From assembly GCF_033001325.1 (NCBI RefSeq), contig NZ_CP133111.1, forward strand, positions 496,001 to 560,000: 64,000 bases of DNA, in the 5' to 3' direction. The number at the start of each line of letters is the position of its first letter. Position 1 is the stretch's first letter. Positions 49,660 to 57,721 of the stretch are shown piece after piece. The position numbers were made by a program, and so were the translations under genes. The DNA is from Rhodopseudomonas sp. BAL398 (GTDB taxonomy: Bacteria > Pseudomonadota > Alphaproteobacteria > Rhizobiales > Xanthobacteraceae). The notes under the pieces were generated by a model. That model was given only the letters and a program-made list of their open reading frames with translations. It ran no database searches and was not told the origin of the DNA.

Positions 49660-50796
49660 ATGAGCTTCATCACCGGCGTCGGCCTCACCGCCTTCGGCAA
49701 GCTCGACGGCTGCACCACGCTGTCCTTGATGCGCGACGCGGCCGAACTGGCGATCGCGGATGCCGGCTTGCAGCGCGGCGACATTGACGGGCTGCTCTGC
49801 GGCTATTCCACCACGATGCCGCATATCATGCTGGCGACAGTGTTCGCCGAGCATTTCGGCATTCAGCCGGCCTATTGCCACGCCGTGCAGGTCGGCGGCG
49901 CCACCGGCATGGCGATGGCGATGCTGGCGCATCAGCTGGTCGAGGCCGGCGCGGCGCGCCATGTGCTGGTGGTCGGCGGCGAAAACCGCCTCAGCGGCCA
50001 GAGCCGCGACGCCTCGGTGCAGGCGTTGGCGCAGGTCGGCCACCCGCTCTACGAAGTCCCGCTGGGGCCGACGATCCCGGCCTATTACGGCCTGGTCGCC
50101 TCGCGCTACATGCACCAACATGGCGTGACGCAGCAAGACCTCGCCGAACTCGCGGTGCTGATGCGCGCCCATGCGGCGACCCATCCGGGCGCGCAGTTTC
50201 GCGATCCGATCAGCGTCGCCGATGTGATGGCGTCGAAGCCGGTCGCGCTGCCGTTGAAGCTGCTGGATTGCTGCCCGGTGTCGGATGGCGGCGCGGCGCT
50301 GATCGTCAGCCGCGAGCCGACCAGCGAGCGTCGCGTCAAGGTGCGCGGCTGCGCTCAGGCCCATACCCATCAGCACGTCACCGCGATGCCGGCGGATGGC
50401 CCGTCGGGCGCGGAACTCGCTATCGCGCGCGCCAAATCGGCCAGCGGCGTTGCGATCAGCGATGTGAATTATGCGGCGGTCTATGACAGCTTCACCATCA
50501 CGCTGCTGATGCTGCTGGAAGACCTTGGCCTGGCGCCGCGCGGCGAGGCGGCGGCGCAGGCGCGGGCCGGGCATTTCGGTCAGCACGGCGCGATGCCGCT
50601 CAATACCCATGGCGGCCTGCTCAGCTACGGCCATTGCGGCGTCGGCGGCGCGATGGCGCATCTGGTCGAAACCCATCTGCAGATGACCGGCCGCGCCGGC
50701 AATCGCCAGGTCCGCGACGCCTCGCTGGCGCTGCTGCATGGCGATGGCGGCGTGTTGTCGTCGCATGTCAGCATGTTTCTGGAGCGGCTGCGATGA
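49660..50796 (+). CDS. Thiolase-like protein lacking the nucleophilic Cys (SCP2/Ltp2-like)
   Basis: 378 residues. The thiolase fold is clear (ITGVGLTAFGKLDG, VLVVGGENR, YAAVYDSFTITLLMLLE, NTHGGLLSYGHCGVGG). At the position of the acylated Cys it has Gly: VQVGGATGMAMAM instead of N-A-C-x-T/S-G. It is followed, with a 4-bp overlap, by a DUF35 protein. In steroid side-chain degradation, Cys-less Ltp2 with a DUF35 partner is a retro-aldolase; that is a plausible model here, but the substrate is unknown. An acyltransferase using another residue is the alternative. Confidence 0.85.
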   Translation: MSFITGVGLTAFGKLDGCTTLSLMRDAAELAIADAGLQRGDIDGLLCGYSTTMPHIMLATVFAEHFGIQPAYCHAVQVGGATGMAMAMLAHQLVEAGAARHVLVVGGENRLSGQSRDASVQALAQVGHPLYEVPLGPTIPAYYGLVASRYMHQHGVTQQDLAELAVLMRAHAATHPGAQFRDPISVADVMASKPVALPLKLLDCCPVSDGGAALIVSREPTSERRVKVRGCAQAHTHQHVTAMPADGPSGAELAIARAKSASGVAISDVNYAAVYDSFTITLLMLLEDLGLAPRGEAAAQARAGHFGQHGAMPLNTHGGLLSYGHCGVGGAMAHLVETHLQMTGRAGNRQVRDASLALLHGDGGVLSSHVSMFLERLR

Positions 50797-51161
50797 GCGA
50801 CGCCAACGCAACGAAAGACTGGACCGGGGGCGCCGAGGCGATCCTCTATCAGCAATGCAAGGCCTGCGGCGCCAAACAATATTTCCGCCGCGATTTCTGC
50901 GCGGCCTGCGGCGGCAATGATCTGGCCTTGCAGCAGGCCAGCGGCGCGGGCGTGGTCCATGCCGCCACTTTGGTCTGTCGCGCCGCGACGCCGGAGGCGC
51001 GCGAATATCTGCCGTTCGCGCTTCTGCTGATCGATGCCGCCGAAGGCTTTCGGATGATGGCGCATGGCGCCAATGATCTTGCTATCGGCGACCGGGTGAC
51101 CGCGCGCTTTGCACGCTTCACCGGCCGCCTCGTTCCCTATTTCGAAAGGACCACCTCATGA
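50793..51161 (+). CDS. DUF35 zinc-ribbon/OB-fold partner protein
   Basis: 122 residues, ATG overlapping the preceding stop. The rubredoxin-like zinc ribbon is CKACGAKQYFRRDFCAACGG (four Cys). It is followed by an OB fold with HAATLVCRAATP, LPFALLLIDAAEGFRMMAHG and IGDRVTARFARF. DUF35 proteins bind acyl-CoA and are obligate partners of thiolase-like enzymes. The ATGA overlaps on both sides imply a complex with the upstream thiolase-like protein. Confidence 0.9.
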   Translation: MSDANATKDWTGGAEAILYQQCKACGAKQYFRRDFCAACGGNDLALQQASGAGVVHAATLVCRAATPEAREYLPFALLLIDAAEGFRMMAHGANDLAIGDRVTARFARFTGRLVPYFERTTS

Positions 51162-53251
51162 GCCGTCTGAAGGCCGCACTCGATCCGCAATCCGTCGCCA
51201 TCATCGGCGCCTCGGACAATCCCAACAAGGTCGGCGGCCGTCCGGTGCACTATCTCGACAAATTCGGCTTCAAGGGCAAGATCTTCCCGATCAATCCGTC
51301 GCGGCCCGAGGTGCAGGGCCACAAATGCTACCCGAGTCTGGCCGATCTGCCCGAGGCCCCCGAGATGGTGATCGTCGCGGTGGCGGGCGACAACGCCATC
51401 GGCGCGGTCGAGGATTGCGCCGCCGCCGGCGTCAAGATCGCCGTGGTGATGGCGTCGGGCTTCGGCGAGGTCGACGCCGTCGAAGGCAAGGCCAAGGAAC
51501 GCCGCATGGTCGAGGTGGCGCACAAAGCCGGGATGCGGATCGTCGGTCCGAATTCGCAGGGCCTCGCCAATTTCGGTACCGGCGCCATCGCCTCGTTCTC
51601 CACCATGTTCATGGACATGGATCGCGCCTCCGGCCACGTCGCGATGCTGAGCCAGTCCGGCGCGCTGTCGACCGTGCCGGTCGGCTTCCTGCGGCAGAAG
51701 GGCATCGGCGTCCGCCATACCCACGCCACCGGCAATGATTCCGATATCACCGTCGGCGAGCTGGCCTGCGCGGTCGCCGAGGATTCCGAAGTCAAGCTGA
51801 TGCTGCTCTATCTGGAGAGCATCCCGGACAAGAAATATCTGGAAGAACTCGCCGCCATCGCGCTGGATCGCGACCTGCCGATCGTGGCGCTGAAATCCGG
51901 CCGCACCGAGGCCGGCAAGCAGGCCGCGCAGTCGCACACCGGCGCGCTCGCCAATGAGGACCGCGTGGTCGATGCGTTCCTGGCCGATCACGGCATCTGG
52001 CGCGCGCAGGATATGCGCGGCCTGGTGGAGGCCACCGAGCTCTATCTGAAGGGCTGGAAGCCGCAGGGGCGCCGGCTGGTGGCGATCAGCAATTCCGGCG
52101 CGGTCTGCGTGATGACGGCGGATGCCGCCACCAGTGTCGGAATGCCGATGGCGCAACTGGCGCCGGCCACCGACCAGAAGCTGAAAGCCATTCTGCCGAG
52201 CTTTGCCACCACCACCAATCCGATCGATCTCACCGCGGCGCTGTTGTCGAATAGCCGGCTGTTCGGCGACATCCTGCCGGTGATCGCCGAGGACCCCGCG
52301 GCCGATGCGTTCCTGATCGGCGTGCCGGTCGCCGGCCCCGGCTATGACGTCGAGGCTTTCGCCCGCGATTCCGCCGCCTTCGCCAGGCAGACCGGCAAGC
52401 CGCTGGTGGTGGCGGCGACCCAGCCCAGCGTCGCCAGGCAATTCGCCGCCGAAGGCGCCTCGGTGTTTCCCACCGAGGTCGAGGCGGTGACGGCGCTGCA
52501 TCAGTTCCTGGCGCATCGCGAATTGATGGCGCGCACCATGGCGCGCCGCGCGAGCCGCGATCCGGCCGATCCGCTGCTGCCGGTTCCGGCCACCACCACG
52601 ATGCTGAACGAGGCCGATAGTCTGGCGCTGCTGGCGGCGCGCGGCATTGCGGTGGTGGCGCATCGGCTGTGCCGCTCGCGCGCCGAGGCGATCGCCGCCT
52701 TCGAGACCATCGGCGGCCCGGTCGTGGTGAAGGGCTGCTCGGCCGACATCGCGCATAAATCCGAACTTGGCCTGGTCAGGCTCGGGATCAAGACAAGGGA
52801 GGAGGCCGGCGAGATCTACGCCCAGATGGAGGCCATCATCCGCAAGCAGAATGCGGCATTCGACGGCGTCATCATCGCCGCGATGGCCGGCGGCCGCCGC
52901 GAAGTGATGATCGGCGCGCATCGCGACCCGGTGTTCGGCCCGACCGTGGTGGTCGGCGATGGCGGCAAATATGTCGAGATCTTCGCCGATACCAAATTGC
53001 TGCTGCCGCCCTTCACCACCAGTGACGTCCGCGACGCGCTGGCGACCTTGCGCATCGCGCCGCTCTTGTCGGGCGTGCGCGGCGAGGAGCCGATGGACAT
53101 CGACGCGCTGTGCGACGCCGTGGTCCGGATCGGCAATCTGATGCGCGATCCCGAGGCCGGCGTGATGAGCATCGACCTCAACCCGGTGATGCTGAACTCG
53201 GCCGGCCAAGGCTGCGTCGTCGTCGACGCCGTGGTGTTCAAGGCCGCCTGA
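51158..53251 (+). CDS. NDP-forming acyl-CoA synthetase (CoA-binding, ligase and ATP-grasp domains)
   Basis: 697 residues, ATG overlapping the DUF35 stop. Domains in order: CoA-binding Rossmann (VAIIGASDNPNKVGGRPV), succinyl-CoA-synthetase-like ligase part (MLSQSGALSTVPVGF; AQSHTGALANEDRV with the phospho-His), and a C-terminal ATP-grasp (GPVVVKGCSADIAHKSELG, GAHRDPVFGPTVVVGDGG). It interconverts acid + CoA + ATP and acyl-CoA + ADP. As the third gene of a coupled trio, it probably activates or releases the substrate handled by the thiolase-like/DUF35 pair. Confidence 0.9.
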   Translation: MSRLKAALDPQSVAIIGASDNPNKVGGRPVHYLDKFGFKGKIFPINPSRPEVQGHKCYPSLADLPEAPEMVIVAVAGDNAIGAVEDCAAAGVKIAVVMASGFGEVDAVEGKAKERRMVEVAHKAGMRIVGPNSQGLANFGTGAIASFSTMFMDMDRASGHVAMLSQSGALSTVPVGFLRQKGIGVRHTHATGNDSDITVGELACAVAEDSEVKLMLLYLESIPDKKYLEELAAIALDRDLPIVALKSGRTEAGKQAAQSHTGALANEDRVVDAFLADHGIWRAQDMRGLVEATELYLKGWKPQGRRLVAISNSGAVCVMTADAATSVGMPMAQLAPATDQKLKAILPSFATTTNPIDLTAALLSNSRLFGDILPVIAEDPAADAFLIGVPVAGPGYDVEAFARDSAAFARQTGKPLVVAATQPSVARQFAAEGASVFPTEVEAVTALHQFLAHRELMARTMARRASRDPADPLLPVPATTTMLNEADSLALLAARGIAVVAHRLCRSRAEAIAAFETIGGPVVVKGCSADIAHKSELGLVRLGIKTREEAGEIYAQMEAIIRKQNAAFDGVIIAAMAGGRREVMIGAHRDPVFGPTVVVGDGGKYVEIFADTKLLLPPFTTSDVRDALATLRIAPLLSGVRGEEPMDIDALCDAVVRIGNLMRDPEAGVMSIDLNPVMLNSAGQGCVVVDAVVFKAA

Positions 53252-53317
53252 CCGGCACGTCATCGCGACGCGGCCGGCGTACGCCGCGTGGCCACCGCGC
53301 TCCCAGGAAGAACTACC

Positions 53318-53458
53318 CGTGTCCCGGGCGCGGTGCAGCGCGTAGCGCTGCTCCGCAGAACCGGGACCCCGGTTCGAGCGTCGCCAAGTTTAGCGGGGCC
53401 CCGGCTTGGCAGCGCCCCACGCCGCCAGTGCGGCGCGCTGCGCTGCATCCGGGGCACG
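53318..53458. repeat. Family B repeat (cluster copy 1)
   Basis: CGTGTCCCGGGCGCGGTGC start; AGCGCTGCTCCGCAGAACC block; CATCCGGGGCACG end. Nearly identical to the copy at 53697. Confidence 0.9.
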
Positions 53459-53532
53459 TTCGCCGCGTTGAGCGGACGTTTGAGTTGTGCGCGTTATCAG
53501 CCGCGCACCCGCCCGGTCAGGTCTCCGCGATT

Positions 53533-53639
53533 CGTCATTGCGAGCCGAGGCCGGCGCGTAGCGCCGTCCGACAGCGAAGCAATCCAGGGGCGCTAAGCAA
53601 GGACTGGCTTGCGTCGTCGCTTCGCTCCTCGCAATGACG
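53533..53639. repeat. Family A repeat within the repeat cluster
   Basis: CGTCATTGCGAG ... CTCGCAATGACG between two family B copies. Confidence 0.88.
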
Positions 53640-53696
53640 AAGTTGAGACCCCAGTTCGATTCCATCTCTCTTCGGGCCGGACACTTAGCGACGACT

Positions 53697-53837
53697 CGTG
53701 TCCCGGGCGCGGTGCAGCGCGTAGCGCTGCTCCGCAGAACCGGGACCCCGGTTCGAGCGTCGCCAAGTTTAGCGGGGCCCCGGCTTAGCAGCGCACCACG
53801 CCGCCAGTGCGGCGTGTTGCGCAGCATCCGGGGCACG
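53697..53837. repeat. Family B repeat (cluster copy 2)
   Basis: Same length and almost the same sequence as 53318-53458, in direct orientation. The region 53252-54089 contains only repeats, no gene. Confidence 0.9.
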
Positions 53838-53872
53838 CTGCGTTATCGCGGAGCAGGAAGAAGATAATTGCC

Positions 53873-54012
53873 CGTGTCCCGGGCGCGCTGCGGCATTCTT
53901 ATGCCGCTGCGCAGAACCGGGACCCCGGTTCAACGGTGCAACCCAAGCGGGGCCCCGGCTTAGCAGCGCACCACGCCGCCAGTGCGGCGTGTTGCGCTGC
54001 ATCCGGGGCACG
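53873..54012. repeat. Family B repeat (cluster copy 3)
   Basis: CGTGTCCCGGGCGCG start, GCAGAACCGGGACCCCGG block, CATCCGGGGCACG end; the left third differs from copies 1 and 2. Confidence 0.88.
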
Positions 54013-54089
54013 TTGCATTTTGCGAGTGGGCTTTGGCGATGGCACGCGTTCGCGTTTTTAGGCGGGCACCGCCGTTGTCGCCCCGCGGC

Positions 54090-54311
54090 TCAGGTCGCGA
54101 CGATCGCCACCAGCTGGCCTTCGGCGACGACGTCGTCGAGGCTGACATGGAGCGATTTCAGGGTTCCGTCGGCTGGTGCCGCGACCGGGATTTCCATCTT
54201 CATGGCTTCGACGAAGACGATGTCGTCGCCTTCGCCGACGCCGTCGCCGACCGCCACGGGCAAGGCGCAGATTCGTCCGGCCACTTCGGTGATGATTTTG
54301 ATGTCGGGCAT
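54090..54311 (-). CDS. Biotinyl carrier protein (small, stand-alone)
   Basis: 73 residues from ATG 54311 with GGAG upstream. It is one biotinyl/lipoyl domain: GRICALPVAVGDGVGEGD, VEAMKMEIPVAAPADG with the biotin-accepting Lys38, and VVAEGQLVAIV. It would shuttle carboxyl groups to the carboxyltransferase encoded divergently at 55459. No biotin carboxylase gene is in the window, so that subunit must come from elsewhere. Transcribed divergently from iclR, with a shared palindrome between them. Confidence 0.9.
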   Translation of the reverse strand: MPDIKIITEVAGRICALPVAVGDGVGEGDDIVFVEAMKMEIPVAAPADGTLKSLHVSLDDVVAEGQLVAIVAT

Positions 54312-54467
54312 TACATTCTCCGGCGTGCGCTGCCGCGCGCCCACAACCGGAGCGGCGGTATCCCAAGAAAATCTTGCGCTGAGTGGTCGAATGGAAGCGA
54401 GCGCTCCCGGCGGGTTGGTGTTGTGAGTGCAGATTGCCTGATGTAGCGTGGTCTTCAAGTGGAATTA

Positions 54468-54486
54468 TATTCCGCAATGCGGAATA
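54468..54486. promoter_or_regulatory. Perfect 19-bp palindrome, likely IclR operator
   Basis: TATTCCGCAATGCGGAATA: 9-bp arms around a central A. It lies in the divergent region between the biotinyl-protein gene and iclR, 78 bp upstream of the iclR start. IclR-family operators are short palindromes of this kind; control of both directions is inferred. Confidence 0.65.
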
Positions 54487-54563
54487 CGCCGCGTGTGCTG
54501 GATCGGGCCGATGGGCGGCCCGGTGCAAGCGCAGCGGCTCCTCAAAAAACACGTGGGAAAATC

Positions 54564-55529
54564 ATGGGACGACGCTCCGAACGGCTCAGCAAGCAAGGAA
54601 TGATCGCCAGCGATCTCGCCGGCGTTGGCGATGTGATTCAGGTGGTGTCGCGCGCGTTCGACGTGCTGCGCTGCTTCGAGGGCCACGAGGCGCGGCTCGG
54701 CAATCTGGAAATCTCCAACCGTTGCGGGCTGCCGCGCTCGACGGTGTCGCGGCTCACCCATACGCTGACCCGGATGGGGCAGCTGGTGTATCTGCCGTGC
54801 GATCAGAAATATCGCATCGGCCCCAGCGCCGTGGCGATGAGCACCTCGATCGTGCAGGGACTGCAATTGCGCAATCTGATCCGGTCGCGACTGGAGGAGG
54901 TCGCCGGGCAGATTCCCGGCACTGTCGGCTTTCTGATCCCGGATCGGTTCCACATGGTCTATCTGGAATATGCCCGCGCGCCGCACGCGCTGGGCCTGCA
55001 TTCGGTCACCGGCAGCCGGATCGCGATGGCGCGCACCGCCGCCGGCAACGCCTATACGGCGGCGCTCGACGAGGATGTCGCCAGCGGCATGCTGGCCGAA
55101 ATGCAGCGGGAGAATCCCGGCGACGCCGCGATTCTGCGCGAGCGGATCGACGCCAACCGCGCGATGCTGCGCGAGCGCGGCTACGTCACCACCTGCGGGG
55201 TGTGGAGCCCGCATATCAGCGGCATCGCGATGCCGATCTGGTCGCCGCAATATCAGACCTATGTGGTGGTCAATATCGGCCTGCTGTCGGCGATGTATAG
55301 CGAGGCGCGGATGTTCGACGAGGTCGCGCCGGCGCTGCTGGAGCTCGGCGGCATCATCGGCGCTCTGGTGCAGAACGGCGAGCCGATCCCAGCCCCCATC
55401 GCCCAGGACATTCGCCCGGCTTCGATCCCAAATAAAAATAACAACACGGAGGATACGCATGACCTGGAAGCCGGAACTGGACGAACTCGCCCGGCGCGAA
55501 TCCTTCGCGCGGCGGATGGGCGGCGCTGA
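54564..55529 (+). CDS. IclR-family transcriptional regulator
   Basis: 321 residues from ATG 54564. The N-terminal winged HTH is VVSRAFDVLRCFEGHEARLG then LEISNRCGLPRSTVSRLTHTL in part. The effector domain (FLIPDRFHMVYLEYARAP, GSRIAMARTAAGNAYTAALD, RGYVTTCGVWSPHISGIAMP) follows. The reading frame runs 71 bp into the next gene in a different frame; the tail (NTEDTHDLEAGTGRTRPAR) is not family-like. It probably senses a CoA-pathway metabolite and controls the carboxylase genes through the palindrome at 54468-54486. Confidence 0.9.
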   Translation: MGRRSERLSKQGMIASDLAGVGDVIQVVSRAFDVLRCFEGHEARLGNLEISNRCGLPRSTVSRLTHTLTRMGQLVYLPCDQKYRIGPSAVAMSTSIVQGLQLRNLIRSRLEEVAGQIPGTVGFLIPDRFHMVYLEYARAPHALGLHSVTGSRIAMARTAAGNAYTAALDEDVASGMLAEMQRENPGDAAILRERIDANRAMLRERGYVTTCGVWSPHISGIAMPIWSPQYQTYVVVNIGLLSAMYSEARMFDEVAPALLELGGIIGALVQNGEPIPAPIAQDIRPASIPNKNNNTEDTHDLEAGTGRTRPARILRAADGRR

Positions 55530-57015
55530 CAAGGTCAAGCGCCAGCACGACCAGGGCCGGCTCACCGTCCGTGAGCGGATCGACGGTCTGGTCGATCCAG
55601 ACAGCTTCCACGAAATCGGCGCGGTCTCCGGCATCGCCGAATACAATGACAATGGCGAACTCACCGAACTGACGCCGGCGAATTGCGTGTTCGGCCGCGG
55701 CGCGATCGACGGCCGCACCGTGGTGGTGGTCGGCGACGATTTCACCGTGCGCGGCGGCTCCGCCGACGCCTCGATCTCGGCCAAGCCGCTGATGGCCGAG
55801 GAAATGGCGCATGATTTCCGGCTGCCGATCATCCGGGTGATCGAGGGCTCGGGCGGCGGCGGCTCGGTCAAGACCATCGAGACCAAGGGCGCGTCGAATC
55901 TGCCGGGCGGCGTCGGCGGCACCCGCTGGTACGCCTACACGACCGCCAACATGGCCCGCGTGCCGGTGGTCGGGCTCGGGCTGGGCTCGGTCGCGGGGCT
56001 GGGAGCGGCGCGGCTTGCCGCCAGCCATTATTCGGTGATGACCAAGAGTTCGGCGATGTTCGTCGCCGGCCCGCCGGTGGTGGCGCGGCTCGGACAGGAT
56101 CTCACCAAACAGGAGCTCGGCGGCGCCGAGATCCAGACCCGCGCCGGCGGTGTCGACCATGCGGTCGACACCGAGGAGGAGGCGTTCGCCTGCGCCCGCC
56201 GGTTCCTGTCCTATCTGCCGTCGTCGGTACACGAATTGCCGCCGACGCTGCCCTGCGACGACGATCCGAACCGCGCCGACGACAAGCTGATCAAGGCGGT
56301 GCCGCGTAGTCGTCGCCAAGTCTACAAGATGCGCCCGATCATCGACAGCGTGGTCGACAAGGACTCGTTCTTCGAGATGGGCGCCAATTTCGGCCGCTCG
56401 GTGATCACCGGCTTTGCCCGGCTGCAGGGCCGGGCGGTGGCGCTGCTGGCCAGCGATCCCTATCATTATGGCGGCTCCTGGACCGCCGAGGCGTGCCAGA
56501 AGGTGGTGCGCTTCGTTGACCTCGCCGAGACCTTTCATCTGCCGGTGGTCTATCTGATGGATTGTCCGGGGTTCATGATCGGTTTGGAAGCCGAGAAGGC
56601 CGCGACCATCCGCCATGGCGTGCGGGCGATGGCGGCGGTCAATCAGTCGACCGTGCCGTGGTGCACCATCATCGTGCGCAATTGCTTCGGCGTCGCCGGC
56701 GTGGTGCATCAGCCCGCCAACCGCTTCTCGATGCGCTATGCCTGGCCCTCGGCCTATTGGGGCTCGCTGCCGCTCGAAGGCGGCATCGAGGCGGCGTATC
56801 GCGCCGACATCGCCGAGGCCGCCGATCCCGACGCCAAGCTGAAGGAAATCGAGGCCCGCCTCAACAAGCTGCGCTCGCCGTTCCGCTCCGCCGAACGGTT
56901 CTGGGTCGAGGAGATCATCGACCCGCGCAAGACGCGCTCGCTGCTGTGCGAATTCGCCCGGCTAGCCGAACCGCTCCGCACCCCCGGCGAGGCCCGGATG
57001 GCGATCCGGCCGTAA
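55459..57015 (+). CDS. Acyl-CoA carboxylase, carboxyltransferase (beta) subunit
   Basis: 518 residues, ATG 55459 after GGAGGATACGC, starting within iclR. The N-terminal crotonase-like half has DPDSFHEIGAVSG, FTVRGGSADASISAK and GSVKTIETKGAS. The C-terminal half has DKDSFFEMGANFGRSVITGF, FVDLAETFHLPVVYLMDCPG and NCFGVAGVVHQPANRFSMRY. The length fits propionyl- or methylcrotonyl-CoA carboxylase beta subunits. It transfers CO2 from carboxybiotin (carrier encoded at 54090) to an acyl-CoA. The alpha subunit is missing here. Confidence 0.92.
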   Translation: MTWKPELDELARRESFARRMGGADKVKRQHDQGRLTVRERIDGLVDPDSFHEIGAVSGIAEYNDNGELTELTPANCVFGRGAIDGRTVVVVGDDFTVRGGSADASISAKPLMAEEMAHDFRLPIIRVIEGSGGGGSVKTIETKGASNLPGGVGGTRWYAYTTANMARVPVVGLGLGSVAGLGAARLAASHYSVMTKSSAMFVAGPPVVARLGQDLTKQELGGAEIQTRAGGVDHAVDTEEEAFACARRFLSYLPSSVHELPPTLPCDDDPNRADDKLIKAVPRSRRQVYKMRPIIDSVVDKDSFFEMGANFGRSVITGFARLQGRAVALLASDPYHYGGSWTAEACQKVVRFVDLAETFHLPVVYLMDCPGFMIGLEAEKAATIRHGVRAMAAVNQSTVPWCTIIVRNCFGVAGVVHQPANRFSMRYAWPSAYWGSLPLEGGIEAAYRADIAEAADPDAKLKEIEARLNKLRSPFRSAERFWVEEIIDPRKTRSLLCEFARLAEPLRTPGEARMAIRP

Positions 57016-57026
57016 GCCACGGCACC

Positions 57027-57190
57027 CTCATGATGAGGAGGCACGTAGCGCGGCCTGGTTGCTGCCCTCATGGTGAGGCGCCGCGCAGCGCGGTCTGGTT
57101 GCTGCCCCTCATGGAGGAGGCGCGCAGCGCCAGCGGCCCGGCTGCTGCCCCTCATGGTGAGGAGGCGCGCAGCGCCGTCTCGAACCATGA
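57027..57190. repeat. Family C tandem repeat (about four units)
   Basis: Units of 40-45 bp built on CCCTCATGGTGAGGAGGCGC then GCAGCGC, ending in the inverted ACCATGAGG. Lies directly after the carboxyltransferase gene; the whole 57016-57721 gap contains repeats and one gene remnant. Confidence 0.75.
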
Positions 57191-57194
57191 GGCC

Positions 57195-57335
57195 CGTGCC
57201 CCGGACGCAGTGCAACGCGCCGCCAGCGGCGTGGTGCGCTGCAGAGCCGGGGCCCCGGTGCTGTGATCGATGCGCCAAGCGGGGTCCCGGCTCTGCGCCG
57301 CAGCGCGAAGGGCGCTGCAGCGCGTCCGGGACACG
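57195..57335. repeat. Family B-variant repeat
   Basis: CGTGCCCCGGACGCAGTGC start, GCTGCAGAGCCGGGGCCCC block and CGCGTCCGGGACACG end. The same variant recurs at 57466 and 59617. Confidence 0.85.
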
Positions 57336-57375
57336 GGTGATGATGGTTCATTTCGCGAGGTCTCCATCTCCCGCG

Positions 57376-57465
57376 GCTGCCGCTTGAGGATGATCAGTGC
57401 CCGGACGATGCACAGCGTGCCGGCGATGAAGAACGCCGGCAAATAGCTCGCCAGCACGTTGCTTC
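57376..57465 (-). pseudogene. Truncated copy of the 3' end of an MFS transporter gene
   Basis: The minus strand reads VLASYLPAFFIAG, LCIV and LIILKRQPRE, matching the last residues of the MFS protein encoded at 59763 (VLSSYLPAFFIAG, LCLV, LIILTIKRHPR). By eye about 63 of 75 bases agree between 57388-57462 and 59798-59872. The remnant ends exactly where the family B variant at 57466 begins, and another copy lies on its other side. Confidence 0.75.
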
Positions 57466-57607
57466 CGTGCCCCGGACGCAGTGCAACGCGCCGCGCAGCG
57501 GCGTGGTGCGCTGCAGAGCCGGGGCCCCGGTGCCTGGTATCGATGCGCCAAGCGGGGTCCCGGCTCTGCGCCGCAGCGCGAAGGGCGCTGCAGCGCGTCC
57601 GGGACAC
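57466..57607. repeat. Family B-variant repeat abutting the MFS remnant
   Basis: Nearly identical to 57195-57335 and in the same orientation; its left end touches the truncated MFS fragment. Confidence 0.87.
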
Positions 57608-57721
57608 GGCAGGCATGGTTCTGCCGAAGCCGCCACCACCGAAGCGCGGTCTGCCTACGCTGCCACGCTCGGATGCCGCAGTCCCGCGCAACTCTGCGAT
57701 CGCTGGTGAAGACGCCTGGTT

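Noticed and set aside
49574-49663. 29-codon frame overlapping the thiolase-like start, considered as a leader peptide
   Set aside because: It contains an intrinsic terminator hairpin, is Arg/Ala-rich and has no clear ribosome site; kept only as context for the terminator.
51137-53263. 700-codon minus-strand frame opposite the NDP-forming acyl-CoA synthetase
   Set aside because: Same reason: composition-driven mirror of a well-supported gene.
53252-54089. Repeat cluster considered as a degraded insertion sequence
   Set aside because: No transposase frame, no target duplication seen, and the same units occur dispersed across the window.
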